Virus record (IMG/VR): IMGVR_UViG_3300025107_000099
Coordinates: 1 to 25,781 of that record
DNA: 25,781 nt
Strand: one strand, 5' to 3'
From: a virus
A program made the translations under genes and the position numbers. Positions 6,692-14,559 of this stretch are shown piece after piece. The first letter of the stretch is position 1; the number at the start of each line of letters is the position of its first letter. The notes beneath the pieces are model-generated. The model was not told the origin of the DNA and did no database searches. It saw nothing but the letters and a program-made list of their open reading frames with translations.

Positions 6692-7889
6692 CTTTGTTCT
6701 CCTCACCAACTTGGTATTTGTTTGCCTTATCAGCATCCACAAAGTTGAGCGATTGCAGTCGCTTGTTTCCACCCTCAATAGGTTCTAGTCCAAGCAATGC
6801 TCTGGATTCATTTAAGGTCATGATCCCTAGGCTCATCAGTTTTTCGATGGCACTCACTTTTGTATTCCAGCTTGCATACTGCAATCGTTCACTATAGAAA
6901 ATAATCTCTTCACCACGAGTTAACTCATTTTCGGTAAGCAATCCCAAAGAAAAAGCCTCTGATAGCTGAATGGCTAGAGGCTCAATGGTTGACTCATAAA
7001 ACGAGTTGAAATCTTCTTCACTATATTTGTTTGCGAAGATTGGTACCGATACGCCAAAATAATCAAGTATCTTGGATTGTAAGAATTCGAGTGTTTCTTT
7101 GTCGATCAACTTAGGATCTACTGTTAAAGGTACATATTCCGACTTTAAATCAATGGGGATGATGGAGCTTCCTTTAGTACTGATAGAATCGTTGAGTGCT
7201 AAATCAAAGAGCTCTCTTTGTTTCTTCTTATCAGCTTCCGAAAGCATCCCATTCATTTTGATGATCCCTTTAATCTGCATCGATGATCTGACTGCGTTAT
7301 CGATTCCTTGAAGCACATTCTCATTGATTGAGATGGTTTTTAGGATTGCTTCATGATCACCAGATGATCCGTTCCCACCAAAGATATCATTGGATGCAAA
7401 GTACTTCCTCAAGTGGATGATATTCTCATAAGGCAGCATAAATTGTTGACCATCATCAAAGTAGAACTTCAAGTAATAACCATCAGCATTATCTACTATT
7501 GCTTCTACCAAAATCGGTCGGAGAGGATAGAGTGCTTTAAGCCCACCATCTATTGGGTCAAACATTGGATAAACGAATGCATTATCATTCAGTAGCAATA
7601 ACGTAATCACTTTATAGATAAAGTCATAAGGTGTCATGAGTGGGTTTGGCTTGTGCTTCAATAAAAAAGACAGTCGACCTTGTTTCTCGGTTACTGTCTT
7701 ATCTGCTTCAGTTTTTATGTATCTTGGTTTGAGTTTTGCACATTGGCTCGCAACCCTATCAATACATATCTTGACCACATCACTTTTGGATATGTTGTTA
7801 CCAAAAGGTATGAAGAACGTATTGTTTTGATTCAATAACTGGAAGGTGTTTGTTGAACCTTCCTTTTTCTTACTTGTTAACCAACTCAA
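6675..7889 (-). CDS. Portal protein, HK97 family
   Basis: A 404-residue protein. The start is TTG (7887-7889), seven bases after a GGAGG site. It contains the HK97 portal features: an N-terminal FFIPFGNNISKSDVVKICID, a central LLLLNDNAFVYPMF, LPYENIIHLR, and DYFGVSVPIFANKYSEEDFN followed by TIEPLAIQLSEAF. It forms the dodecameric ring through which DNA enters and to which the tail attaches. The large terminase gene is normally directly upstream; here an accessory gene (7938-8429) and its terminator lie between. The C-terminus overlaps the next small gene. Confidence 0.93.
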   Translation of the reverse strand: MSWLTSKKKEGSTNTFQLLNQNNTFFIPFGNNISKSDVVKICIDRVASQCAKLKPRYIKTEADKTVTEKQGRLSFLLKHKPNPLMTPYDFIYKVITLLLLNDNAFVYPMFDPIDGGLKALYPLRPILVEAIVDNADGYYLKFYFDDGQQFMLPYENIIHLRKYFASNDIFGGNGSSGDHEAILKTISINENVLQGIDNAVRSSMQIKGIIKMNGMLSEADKKKQRELFDLALNDSISTKGSSIIPIDLKSEYVPLTVDPKLIDKETLEFLQSKILDYFGVSVPIFANKYSEEDFNSFYESTIEPLAIQLSEAFSLGLLTENELTRGEEIIFYSERLQYASWNTKVSAIEKLMSLGIMTLNESRALLGLEPIEGGNKRLQSLNFVDADKANKYQVGEENKDESHS

Positions 7890-7905
7890 ATTATCACCTC
7901 CAATG

Positions 7906-7925
7906 AAAAAGAGGCATTTGCCTCT
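7906..7925 (-). terminator. Rho-independent terminator after the accessory HNH-like gene
   Basis: Minus-strand AGAGGC and GCCTCT pair around a four-base loop (7910-7925) and are followed by TTTTT. It lies 13 bases past the stop of the 163-residue gene and just ahead of the portal ribosome binding site. Late transcription must read through it to express head genes, so it may be leaky or overridden by antitermination. Confidence 0.8.
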
Positions 7926-7937
7926 AATTTCCGTTAA

Positions 7938-8429
7938 TCACTTTTTATAAATTTCTAAAACAATACCACTTTTCTTATAAATCTCTTCCCAACCATTGGG
8001 TCTATCCTGCTTACCTTCTTTATTTTCATTAATACGTTTGTTTTCATCAGAAGTTATCAGAGCTAAAGGAAATTTATCTAACAAGTTAATTGCATCATCA
8101 TCTGTTTTAGCAAATAATACTTCTTTTGCTTGTTTTGCTGCAGGGATTAAATGATCAAGCGTTAATAATCCTCTTTTCCCAAGAACTTTGTTAGCTTTAT
8201 TTAAGTCTCCGTGGTTTCTCATCTTTAATTTGCTCTCATCTAACAATGATTTTGCTGAAGATGATATATAATCGGCTCCATTATGATTTGTGTGACTCTT
8301 AATTGATTCTCGAACTAATTTAATCAAACACTTGGTTTGCTCTGAGTTGGGCTTAGATTCATTATAAATAATCCTTAGTTGTTTAATCGTCCATATTAAG
8401 TTTTCCTTGTTACGCCATTCTATACTCAT
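7938..8429 (-). CDS. Accessory gene between terminase and portal, HNH-like protein candidate
   Basis: A 163-residue basic soluble protein. The N-terminal half is helical. The C-terminal half has LGKRGLLTLDHLIPAAKQ (Asp92-His93) and then PLALITSDENKRINE (Asn130), which resembles the DH...N pattern of a divergent HNH nuclease without zinc cysteines; a canonical final His is not evident. The gene has an extended -10 promoter (8464-8472) and its own terminator (7906-7925), so it is an independent unit dropped between two genes that are normally adjacent. A free-standing nuclease of homing type or a prophage-expressed moron are both possible. Function is not established. Confidence 0.75.
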   Translation of the reverse strand: MSIEWRNKENLIWTIKQLRIIYNESKPNSEQTKCLIKLVRESIKSHTNHNGADYISSSAKSLLDESKLKMRNHGDLNKANKVLGKRGLLTLDHLIPAAKQAKEVLFAKTDDDAINLLDKFPLALITSDENKRINENKEGKQDRPNGWEEIYKKSGIVLEIYKK

Positions 8430-8463
8430 ACTTTCACCCGATATCTTTATCTTTATTGGATTT

Positions 8464-8472
8464 ATTATAGCA
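8464..8472 (-). promoter_or_regulatory. Extended -10 promoter of the accessory HNH-like gene
   Basis: Minus-strand TGCTATAAT is a perfect extended -10 element (TGnTATAAT), overlapping the terminase stop codon and 35 bases upstream of the gene's ATG (8427-8429). No good -35 is visible, which is usual for extended -10 promoters. Confidence 0.65.
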
Positions 8473-10108
8473 TATTTTCGTAATCTATCTTATACCTATT
8501 AAGAACTGCATAAGCAATAATCAAAGCTACTGTTCCATCAATTCGCTTGTATTTGGAGTTAAGTTTCGAAGGTTGAATATTGCCATTTAAGTCAACTTTG
8601 GCTTGGGTGTTAGACAAACACCATTTCAAGATCGGATTATTGTCGTAGTTGATAAGCTTATTCTTTAGGTCTGCTTCCAGTTGTTTCATTGGTTCCGATA
8701 AAGAGTAGACACCTTGACGAACCTTCTCCATATTAAATCCTAGCTCTTCCATTTCTTTAATCCAATATTGAGAATTCCAGGGGTCGAATCCTACCCAGAG
8801 AGGTCTAATTTGGTGCTCTTGAATCATCTTCATAAACCATTGAGTCACCAATGAAAAATCATTTTGACTGCCTTCAGTTAGTGTAATAAAACCTCTTCTA
8901 ATCCATATATCATACGGGACATTGTCTTCTTCCATACGTTTCTTAACAACATCACTCGGCATAAAGAAATGTGATAACACATACTTCTTGTTGTCATCCT
9001 TCTTCTGAATGATTAGGATTGCTGCTGTTAGGTCAGTTGTTGATGATAAATCGACACCAGCAATTGCATATGAATTCTTCAGAGTGCTTAGTTCATACTT
9101 AGCTTCATTGTTTAAATCATCAAAAGATAACCATGCACCTTGATCGACTTGCTTGATATTGAAATCCTTACATAACATAGTCACTCTTGTTGAGTGGTCA
9201 TTTTTTGATTTGTTCATCACATCTTCGAGATACGAGGAGAGTTTTACCACACCTAAACTGGGATTAGATTTCACCCAATTCTTAGGGTCATCATATATTT
9301 CTTGCGTGTTATCTTGGGTATATAACCAGGGAAGTACACGTTCGTCAGTGATTTCACCTTTCAGCATCTTTCTTGCATAGTCTAATTTGTTATCGAGGAA
9401 TCCACCCACTGTGGTTCCTTCGGTTGTGATGATGAAGATTAGTGGTTCCTTTTTTGTTGATTGGCTCTGCTTGATGGCATCATATACTTTTGAATCAGTC
9501 ATCTCATGCACTTCATCAATACAACCCACTTCAATGTTATAACCATCTTTGTTTCTACTTTGTGCAGATAATTTCTTAATCTTGTTCTTTGTTTTCGGAG
9601 AATAGATGAAGAATATATTCTTTTTACTACGTTTCTCATTTGATAGAGTAGGTGACTGTTCACGCATGTTATTGATTTCTTCAAAGAGAATGTTCGCTTG
9701 CTCACTCGTGTTTGAAGCACATACGATATCAACTCCACCTTTGGAAAGAAAGAATTCAGCAAGGTCAATCCCAGCGATGAAGGTTGTCTTTCCATTCTTA
9801 CGTGCAATCAGTAATATGACTTCATTAAATCGTCTTAATCCAGACTCAGCAATCTTAAACCCATAGGCAGTTTGAATGATTGCTTTTTCCCAAAGTTCTA
9901 AAATGAATGGTTGTCCATTGAATGGGGACTTCGTATGCTTGCAGAAGGTTTCGATAAAATCGATTCTCATGTTTCCTGGCTTTTCATCAAAGTCGTATCG
10001 AGGATTAACCATATCATCCATCAGTTTTCGAAGAGTGCTCTTTAATTCCTCTCCAGCTAGTATTTCATTGGACATCACTTTCTGGTAGTACTCAATTAAA
10101 TAGTTCAT
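8465..10108 (-). CDS. terL: Terminase large subunit
   Basis: A 547-residue packaging ATPase/nuclease of the phage Terminase_1 type. The ATPase part has a Walker A-like ARKNGKTT (102-109) and Walker B VGCIDEVHE with Asp198-Glu199. The nuclease part starts around AIAGVDLSSTTDLT (Asp353, Asp359), with further acidic residues at WVGFDPWNS. It binds the portal, cuts concatemeric DNA and drives it into the head. It overlaps the small subunit gene by ATGA (10105-10108). Full length and apparently intact. Confidence 0.95.
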   Translation of the reverse strand: MNYLIEYYQKVMSNEILAGEELKSTLRKLMDDMVNPRYDFDEKPGNMRIDFIETFCKHTKSPFNGQPFILELWEKAIIQTAYGFKIAESGLRRFNEVILLIARKNGKTTFIAGIDLAEFFLSKGGVDIVCASNTSEQANILFEEINNMREQSPTLSNEKRSKKNIFFIYSPKTKNKIKKLSAQSRNKDGYNIEVGCIDEVHEMTDSKVYDAIKQSQSTKKEPLIFIITTEGTTVGGFLDNKLDYARKMLKGEITDERVLPWLYTQDNTQEIYDDPKNWVKSNPSLGVVKLSSYLEDVMNKSKNDHSTRVTMLCKDFNIKQVDQGAWLSFDDLNNEAKYELSTLKNSYAIAGVDLSSTTDLTAAILIIQKKDDNKKYVLSHFFMPSDVVKKRMEEDNVPYDIWIRRGFITLTEGSQNDFSLVTQWFMKMIQEHQIRPLWVGFDPWNSQYWIKEMEELGFNMEKVRQGVYSLSEPMKQLEADLKNKLINYDNNPILKWCLSNTQAKVDLNGNIQPSKLNSKYKRIDGTVALIIAYAVLNRYKIDYENML

Positions 10109-10443
10109 GCCATATTCGCCTTCTTGAGAAACTCATCAAACGCATCATCGCCATCAATTACGTTCTTTCCCATGATTGAATTGAGTGTTTTGATAACTGT
10201 TCCATACGAGTTGATAAGTTTAGTGTAGTACTTAGCTGCTTCTGTTTGTCTTTGAGCACCTTTGCTTGAAACTTGAACAGCTCCATACTTCCTTATCTGT
10301 TCTTGAAGGACCCCAAGTTCAACCTTCATAAATGCAGCCTGCTCAATAAGGTTATCGACTAGTTGGGTTTTGGTCTCATCGACCGATGAAAAAAGCGACC
10401 GAAGTCGCTCAATCTCAATATTCACATCTTTTATTTTAGACAT
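10105..10443 (-). CDS. terS: Terminase small subunit, P27 family
   Basis: A 112-residue helical protein (LFSSVDETKTQLVDNLIEQA, AAKYYTKLINSYGTVIKTLN) matching the short P27-type small terminase subunits that accompany HK97-type large subunits and recognise the packaging site. The ATG has a GAGGAA site. It ends inside the ATGA overlap with terL, so the two are coupled. The C-terminus DDAFDEFLKKANMA is typical of this group. Confidence 0.85.
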   Translation of the reverse strand: MSKIKDVNIEIERLRSLFSSVDETKTQLVDNLIEQAAFMKVELGVLQEQIRKYGAVQVSSKGAQRQTEAAKYYTKLINSYGTVIKTLNSIMGKNVIDGDDAFDEFLKKANMA

Positions 10444-10456
10444 TTCAGTTCCTCAC

Positions 10457-10648
10457 TCAGTTGACTCTTTCAACTACCTCAGAGTTTATGACTTCAATCA
10501 AATCTTCTTCTGGAATGATTGCTAATCCACCCCAAGTTCCATGTAGTTGATCAAGTCCATCTATGTATTCGATGACTCCTTCACGACCGTTGTAATGGTC
10601 TTCACCCTTCATGTTAATGATTCTAATTTTATCTCCAATTTTATACAC
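10457..10648 (-). CDS. DUF4314 family phage protein
   Basis: I take the GTG at 10646-10648 as start, six to seven bases after a perfect GGAGG; an upstream TTG lies on the ribosome binding site itself. The product of about 63 residues reads YKIGDKIRIINMKGE, GREGVIEYIDGLDQLHGTWG and LAIIPEEDLIEVI, which I recognise as DUF4314, a small SH3-like beta barrel common in Firmicutes phages beside terminase genes. Function unknown. It is the first gene after the HEPN unit's terminator and follows the conserved motif at 10674-10691, so it probably begins the packaging transcript. Confidence 0.8.
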   Translation of the reverse strand: MYKIGDKIRIINMKGEDHYNGREGVIEYIDGLDQLHGTWGGLAIIPEEDLIEVINSEVVERVN

Positions 10649-10673
10649 ACCGATTACCTCCAATGATTAGTAA

Positions 10674-10691
10674 TATAAATCACTCTAAAGA
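10674..10691 (-). promoter_or_regulatory. Conserved 18-base motif before the DUF4314-terminase genes (copy 1)
   Basis: Minus strand TCTTTAGAGTGATTTATA. An 17-of-18 match lies at 15395-15412, also about 30 bases before a phage gene. The AT-rich 3' half could serve as a -10. The shared non-consensus block upstream could be a binding site for a phage late regulator. Confidence 0.55.
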
Positions 10692-10706
10692 GGACAAATA
10701 GCAAGT

Positions 10707-10728
10707 AAAAAAGCCACTTAAGTGACTT
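10707..10728 (-). terminator. Rho-independent terminator after the HEPN-motif gene
   Basis: Minus-strand AAGTCAC and GTGGCTT pair (one G-T pair) around a TTAA loop (10711-10728), followed by more T residues. It overlaps the stop codon of the upstream gene and closes that unit before the packaging genes. Confidence 0.8.
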
Positions 10729-12038
10729 TATTTTGACAAACCATAGTTTTGCTTTTCTCTTTTTACTACCACTAGATAAAACATTTCGAGTTGATGCTTC
10801 ATTTCATAAAGTACATTCAATTTGTAAAAAAGTTTAAGACACAAGACTCCAAATTCAACAAAATATAATGAGTTAATTCTCTCTTTATCTTTGTTTTTAT
10901 CAATGAAGTTAATCCTCTGATTAATCACATCCATGTTAAACGTCCTATGAGCAATCGCATTGCGTATGTTATTGTTCACTACGGATTTATATGTGTGTCC
11001 AAATACTTCTGAACCATTTACAAGTTGATTTACTTTATTATATTTTGATCCCACACTATTAACTGTTTCATCAAAATCAAAGCCTTTTCTATTACTAAAA
11101 GAATCATACTTCTGTCTATGCATAATATTGTTTATTCCTATTATTAGGTCGCAATGATCACAATATGTTTCGTACATATTCATGTAGAAATCAACTAGAT
11201 TTTCATAAGATACAGTAGTTACTCCAAGCTCGTTAAGGTCAAAACGATCAATGATTTCATAATTATTTACGATCGGGATTAAAAGCGGAAACAAATCAAT
11301 AAACTCTTCAGTTAACTTCAAGATTTTGATATCAAAGTCTAGAAACTTGTTTTTTCCATACAAATAACTACTGAAACGTGCAATTTCAGGATAAAGAAAC
11401 GTTTTCCCATGGACGGTGATGCGGACTTTATCAGCCTCGATAAAAGTTTGCTTGTTTATTAATCCACTTAACCAATATTTTCTTGCGTGATGAAGAATTA
11501 ATCTAGCATCAATTCTTGATTTAGCAGCATATATATAATCTCCACTTTTTAGAATACTAGTATAAGGATCATCCTTTTCAAGATTCTGAATCAAAATATC
11601 AATCTTATTATTAATCCAAAGATTATTCAAATTTTTCATAGAATTTTTCATCCTTAAAAGATCATCATACGATTTATGAAGTGATTGAAGATTCAACACA
11701 GATTCTTCACCACCCAACATCATCATCCTTAAAAATGGTGTTATATCAGGTATATCGTCATCTTTACGAAGTTTTCTCTGAAAAAATTCTGCAGATAATT
11801 CGGCAACATAGATAGGTTTGTCATTTGATTTATGAACATTTTTTATCTGATACTGAAACCATTCGTTTTGATCTAAACTAAGGGGTCCATCATCATTTGG
11901 AATTCTAATTGTTCCACTTATTAGTGTTGAACAAACAGGACAATGTATATTCACAGGAATATCATAATGATCCACCTGAAATCTCAATCTAATAGGTGTA
12001 TTGCATATTGAGCAATTACAAATGTAATTATGCACCAT
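10728..12038 (-). CDS. Zinc-ribbon protein with C-terminal HEPN-type RNAIAH motif
   Basis: A soluble protein of 436 residues from the ATG at 12036-12038 (a TTG just upstream is less likely; GAGGAAGTGA precedes). Residues about 9-36 hold CSIC and CPVC pairs, a zinc ribbon. The middle is long and helical with no recognised motif. Near residue 359 is NNNIRNAIAHRTFN: Arg-Asn-x3-His fits the R-x4-6-H signature of HEPN ribonucleases with the favoured polar residue after Arg, in a helical surrounding. HEPN RNases act in many abortive infection and toxin systems. The gene is a separate unit with its own terminator between nuclease and terminase genes, a common cargo site. A HEPN fold is inferred from the motif alone. 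Confidence 0.75.
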   Translation of the reverse strand: MVHNYICNCSICNTPIRLRFQVDHYDIPVNIHCPVCSTLISGTIRIPNDDGPLSLDQNEWFQYQIKNVHKSNDKPIYVAELSAEFFQRKLRKDDDIPDITPFLRMMMLGGEESVLNLQSLHKSYDDLLRMKNSMKNLNNLWINNKIDILIQNLEKDDPYTSILKSGDYIYAAKSRIDARLILHHARKYWLSGLINKQTFIEADKVRITVHGKTFLYPEIARFSSYLYGKNKFLDFDIKILKLTEEFIDLFPLLIPIVNNYEIIDRFDLNELGVTTVSYENLVDFYMNMYETYCDHCDLIIGINNIMHRQKYDSFSNRKGFDFDETVNSVGSKYNKVNQLVNGSEVFGHTYKSVVNNNIRNAIAHRTFNMDVINQRINFIDKNKDKERINSLYFVEFGVLCLKLFYKLNVLYEMKHQLEMFYLVVVKREKQNYGLSK

Positions 12039-12146
12039 CAAAAATCACTTCCTCACTTTAACATTTTCAAAAATTTTGCCTTCCATTTTTTGTTTGCCAC
12101 CCTGTACGGTACCCTTTTGAATTACTCATAATTAAGAAGGGGGGGA
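12039..12146. other. Intergenic spacer with a run of seven G; possible cos region
   Basis: A spacer of about 108 bases between the ImmA-like and HEPN genes. It has a run of seven G (12139-12145) and a small GTACCGTAC symmetry. It lies between the HNH gene and the terminase genes, where HK97-like cos phages often carry their packaging site. No -10/-35 pair for the HEPN gene is convincing. The cos idea is positional only. Confidence 0.25.
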
Positions 12147-12728
12147 TCAATTTAATGCACTAATTCTTAATTTCATTGTTTGAATATAAATATTTTTCTT
12201 CTTAATCTCATCACTGTTATTTGGAACTATTTCATTGAATCTATCTATCAAATAATTCAACGAGTTTATGTATGTGTTTTTATTTCTCAGTAATCCTAAT
12301 GCTTCTAAATCAGCAGAATGTTCATTTTGATTTACAATATTAGCTAGGGCTTCCTGTTCTTTATCTTCATATGATTGTAATGGGAATTTTTTTCCTTTAA
12401 TCTCAGAAACAATATGACCTAATTCATGTGCTATGTAACATCTATATTTCTGGTCATTAATCTTCATGTAGCATTCATAATCAAACATGATAATGTATTC
12501 ATCATCCTTTTTTGTTTCTGCAATGAAAGGAATAACGGTTTCATCTTCAGTATCTTCTTTAACCGCAAGCACGACACAAATATCATTGTATTCCAAATAA
12601 CCAATCTCTAGTACATTGAACTTAGAATCTTCAGATTCCTTAATTTCGAATATTCTTTGAAATTCATTTCTAAATTTTACTTTAATTGGACCTATATTAA
12701 AATCCAACCTCTTTTTTTGTGGTTGCAT
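12147..12728 (-). CDS. ImmA/IrrE-like zinc metallopeptidase, accessory
   Basis: I take the ATG at 12726-12728 (MQPQKKRLDF) because AGGTGA precedes it and the upstream ATG lies within the promoter/leader. The 193-residue product has HELGH at 101-105 in YIAHELGHIVSEI, the zinc-binding catalytic motif, and a later NEHSADLEALGL whose acidic residues (136, 140) could supply the third ligand. ImmA/IrrE peptidases cleave Xre-type repressors or antitoxins and usually sit next to that partner. No such partner is adjacent here. Residues 1-90 are beta-rich. It has its own extended -10 promoter, suggesting expression in the lysogen. Target unknown. Confidence 0.75.
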   Translation of the reverse strand: MQPQKKRLDFNIGPIKVKFRNEFQRIFEIKESEDSKFNVLEIGYLEYNDICVVLAVKEDTEDETVIPFIAETKKDDEYIIMFDYECYMKINDQKYRCYIAHELGHIVSEIKGKKFPLQSYEDKEQEALANIVNQNEHSADLEALGLLRNKNTYINSLNYLIDRFNEIVPNNSDEIKKKNIYIQTMKLRISALN

Positions 12729-12750
12729 GATTTCACCTGCTTTTATAAAC

Positions 12751-12759
12751 ATTATATCA
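12751..12759 (-). promoter_or_regulatory. Extended -10 promoter of the metallopeptidase gene
   Basis: Minus-strand TGATATAAT (TGnTATAAT), 22 bases upstream of the chosen ATG. No clear -35. Its place supports the downstream ATG as true start, since the first in-frame ATG overlaps the element. Confidence 0.6.
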
Positions 12760-12772
12760 AAAAATGTTTACT

Positions 12773-13069
12773 TTAATTAGGTTTTTCTGGATTTATTAGG
12801 TTGCCATCTACATCAAATCGAATCTTATTATTGAATCTGTCATGTTCCTTATTATGGCATTCTCTACAAAGTAATTCCAAGTTCTCTTGATTAAAACTAA
12901 TCGATGAGTCATTAACATTCTCAATGGTCAGTCTTTCTTTGTGGTGAACTTCGATTCCGATTTGTCCACATCGCTCACAAAGCCCATTTACTGACATTAT
13001 TTTTATTTCACGAGCAGCTAGCCATGCGGGTGACTTATAGAAGTTATGCAGAACCTTTGGCTTTTTCAT
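12773..13069 (-). CDS. HNH endonuclease, packaging-associated
   Basis: A 98-residue nuclease with FYKSPAWLAAR near the N-terminus, a CERC zinc pair (31-34), VHHKE with the catalytic His pair (42-43), ENLELLCRECH with Asn63 and the second zinc pair (68, 71), and HNKEH ending in His76. This is the small phage HNH type which, in HK97-like cos phages, cooperates with the terminase in cutting DNA for packaging. The start lies 26 bases inside the end of metK in another frame. Normally the terminase genes follow directly; here two accessory genes intervene. Confidence 0.92.
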   Translation of the reverse strand: MKKPKVLHNFYKSPAWLAAREIKIMSVNGLCERCGQIGIEVHHKERLTIENVNDSSISFNQENLELLCRECHNKEHDRFNNKIRFDVDGNLINPEKPN

Positions 13070-14183
13070 ATGCTTCTTTTAGCTCTGCTGCTTTTGCTTC
13101 TACATGCTCCCATCGGACAGGTAAATCTTCGCGACCCATGTGTCCATAGGCTGCTAACTTTTGAAACTTCACTGTTTCAAACTCTAGTTCTTTCCTAATG
13201 TTTCCTGGTGTGAAGTTAAAGTATTGTTTAACCAACTCAAGCAAGTCTTCATCGGATAATTTCCCAGTTCCTAAGGTATCGATCGAGACAGCGATTGGAT
13301 TTGCTACTCCAATGGAATAGGACACACAAACTTCGCACGTGTCGGCCAATTCTGCCGCTACAACGGCTTTTGCTACATATCTGGCATAATAACTCGCACT
13401 GCGATCAACCTTGCTTACGTCCTTACCAGAAAAGGCACCACCACCATGCTTTGCATATCCACCATAAGTATCTACGATTATCTTTCTGCCAGTTAATCCT
13501 GAATCACCATAAGGACCACCAATGATGAATGCACCTGTAGGATTAATTAGAACATTGATACTAGTCAGATCCTTGCTGATCATTGGTTTGAGTACTTCCT
13601 CAATAATGATTTCTTTTGCGAGTGATAGGCTTGCTCCTGGTCTTGTTTGGGCTGAAACAATAATCGTGTCGTATGCAAAAGGTTGACCATCTACATATCT
13701 TACCGATACTTGGCACTTACCATCTGGACCAAAGATGTGGTTGTACTTAGCTTTTCTAAGTGCATCTACTTCTTTAGCAATCTCATGTGCAACTACAATC
13801 GGAAGTGGCATGAGCTCAGGAGTTTCATTGCATGCAAAACCATACATCATCCCCTGATCACCAGCACCCTGTTGATGATCTAGCGTTTCATTGACACCCT
13901 GTGCAATGTCTGGTGATTGTTTGGATATCTTTTCTAGGACACAAAACGTATCGTCATATCCGATGTCCTTGAGTACTTGTTTTGCAATATCTGAGTATTG
14001 AACGTTAGCTGTTGTTGTTACCTCTCCAAAGATAACAACTAAGTCATCTTTGATAGCTGTTTCAACTGCTACTCTTGCTGATTGATCTTGTTCAAAAATG
14101 GCATCCAGTATTGCATCACTGATTTGGTCACAGATTTTATCTGGATGTCCACTAAAGACCGATTCGCTTGTTATGATTTTCAT
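13044..14183 (-). CDS. metK: S-adenosylmethionine synthetase (methionine adenosyltransferase)
   Basis: A complete 379-residue enzyme that makes S-adenosylmethionine from methionine and ATP. Hallmarks: GHPDKICDQISDAILD (12-27; ATP-binding His13), GAGDQGMMYGFACNETPELM (about 107-126), FIIGGPYGDSGLTGRKIIVD, and GGGAFSGKDVSKVDRSASYY with the conserved Lys/Asp. No frameshift or missing motif is visible; length is near the bacterial norm of 380-400. MetK is a central host enzyme, so a second copy on a phage is notable. It follows a ParB-methyltransferase fusion and overlaps the HNH gene. The likely role is to supply cofactor for methylation of phage DNA, an inference. AGAGGA precedes the ATG. A hairpin terminator lies just upstream (14204-14228). 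Confidence 0.96.
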   Translation of the reverse strand: MKIITSESVFSGHPDKICDQISDAILDAIFEQDQSARVAVETAIKDDLVVIFGEVTTTANVQYSDIAKQVLKDIGYDDTFCVLEKISKQSPDIAQGVNETLDHQQGAGDQGMMYGFACNETPELMPLPIVVAHEIAKEVDALRKAKYNHIFGPDGKCQVSVRYVDGQPFAYDTIIVSAQTRPGASLSLAKEIIIEEVLKPMISKDLTSINVLINPTGAFIIGGPYGDSGLTGRKIIVDTYGGYAKHGGGAFSGKDVSKVDRSASYYARYVAKAVVAAELADTCEVCVSYSIGVANPIAVSIDTLGTGKLSDEDLLELVKQYFNFTPGNIRKELEFETVKFQKLAAYGHMGREDLPVRWEHVEAKAAELKEAYEKAKGSA

Positions 14184-14203
14184 GTTGTCCTCTTTTCTAG
14201 CAA

Positions 14204-14228
14204 GAAAAAGGAAGCACTTAGCCTCCTT
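14204..14228 (-). terminator. Hairpin terminator or attenuator just before metK
   Basis: Minus-strand AAGGAGGC pairs with GCTTCCTT (one G-T pair) around a five-base loop and is followed by TTTTTC. It sits 23 bases after the preceding gene and 21 bases before metK, with no clear promoter between, so metK expression from upstream would need read-through. Confidence 0.7.
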
Positions 14229-14250
14229 GGTCTGCTTTGATTTGACTGTG

Positions 14251-14547
14251 TTATTTTATTGCTGCTTTTGGTAAGTATGCAGTGTACCTTGCGTAATGAT
14301 ATCCTTCGCTTTCGACTAAAATACCAAAATCGTGTGAATCAGATGTAACGAAGATACAGTGAAATACTTCTTCTTGGTCACAGTACATATGCTCTAGATT
14401 TTCTTTGATGAAATCGTAGTCATTCAGTGGATCCTTGATGAAGCATTCAAATAAATCTTTATCAATGACCACTTGTTTATCAATAACAAACTCATCATTA
14501 GGTATGAGTTCTGTTGATGTTGCTTTGCGTATAAAATTTGTTTTCAT
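14251..14547 (-). CDS. Small phage protein, probable DUF6329 type
   Basis: A 98-residue soluble protein: NDEFVIDKQVVIDKDLFECF, NDYDFIKENLEHMY, EEVFHCIFVTSD and GILVESEGYHYARYTAYLP. The DYDFIKEN and ESEGYxYARY segments recall a DUF6329-like family, common in Firmicutes phages and mobile elements; I give that name from memory. No catalytic motif is seen. The gene belongs to a run of small genes between the ParB-methyltransferase and metK, 12 bases after the cysteine protease-like gene. Confidence 0.7.
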   Translation of the reverse strand: MKTNFIRKATSTELIPNDEFVIDKQVVIDKDLFECFIKDPLNDYDFIKENLEHMYCDQEEVFHCIFVTSDSHDFGILVESEGYHYARYTAYLPKAAIK

Positions 14548-14559
14548 ATTGTTGTCCTT

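Noticed and set aside
6691-6778. Upstream extension of the 66-residue gene to 6778
   Set aside because: It overlaps portal coding sequence; the ATG at 6691 has a GAGGAG site and gives a small coupled protein.
14184-14250. SAM riboswitch upstream of metK
   Set aside because: The spacer is only about 67 bases, mostly one terminator-like hairpin, with no room for or sign of a SAM-binding core.
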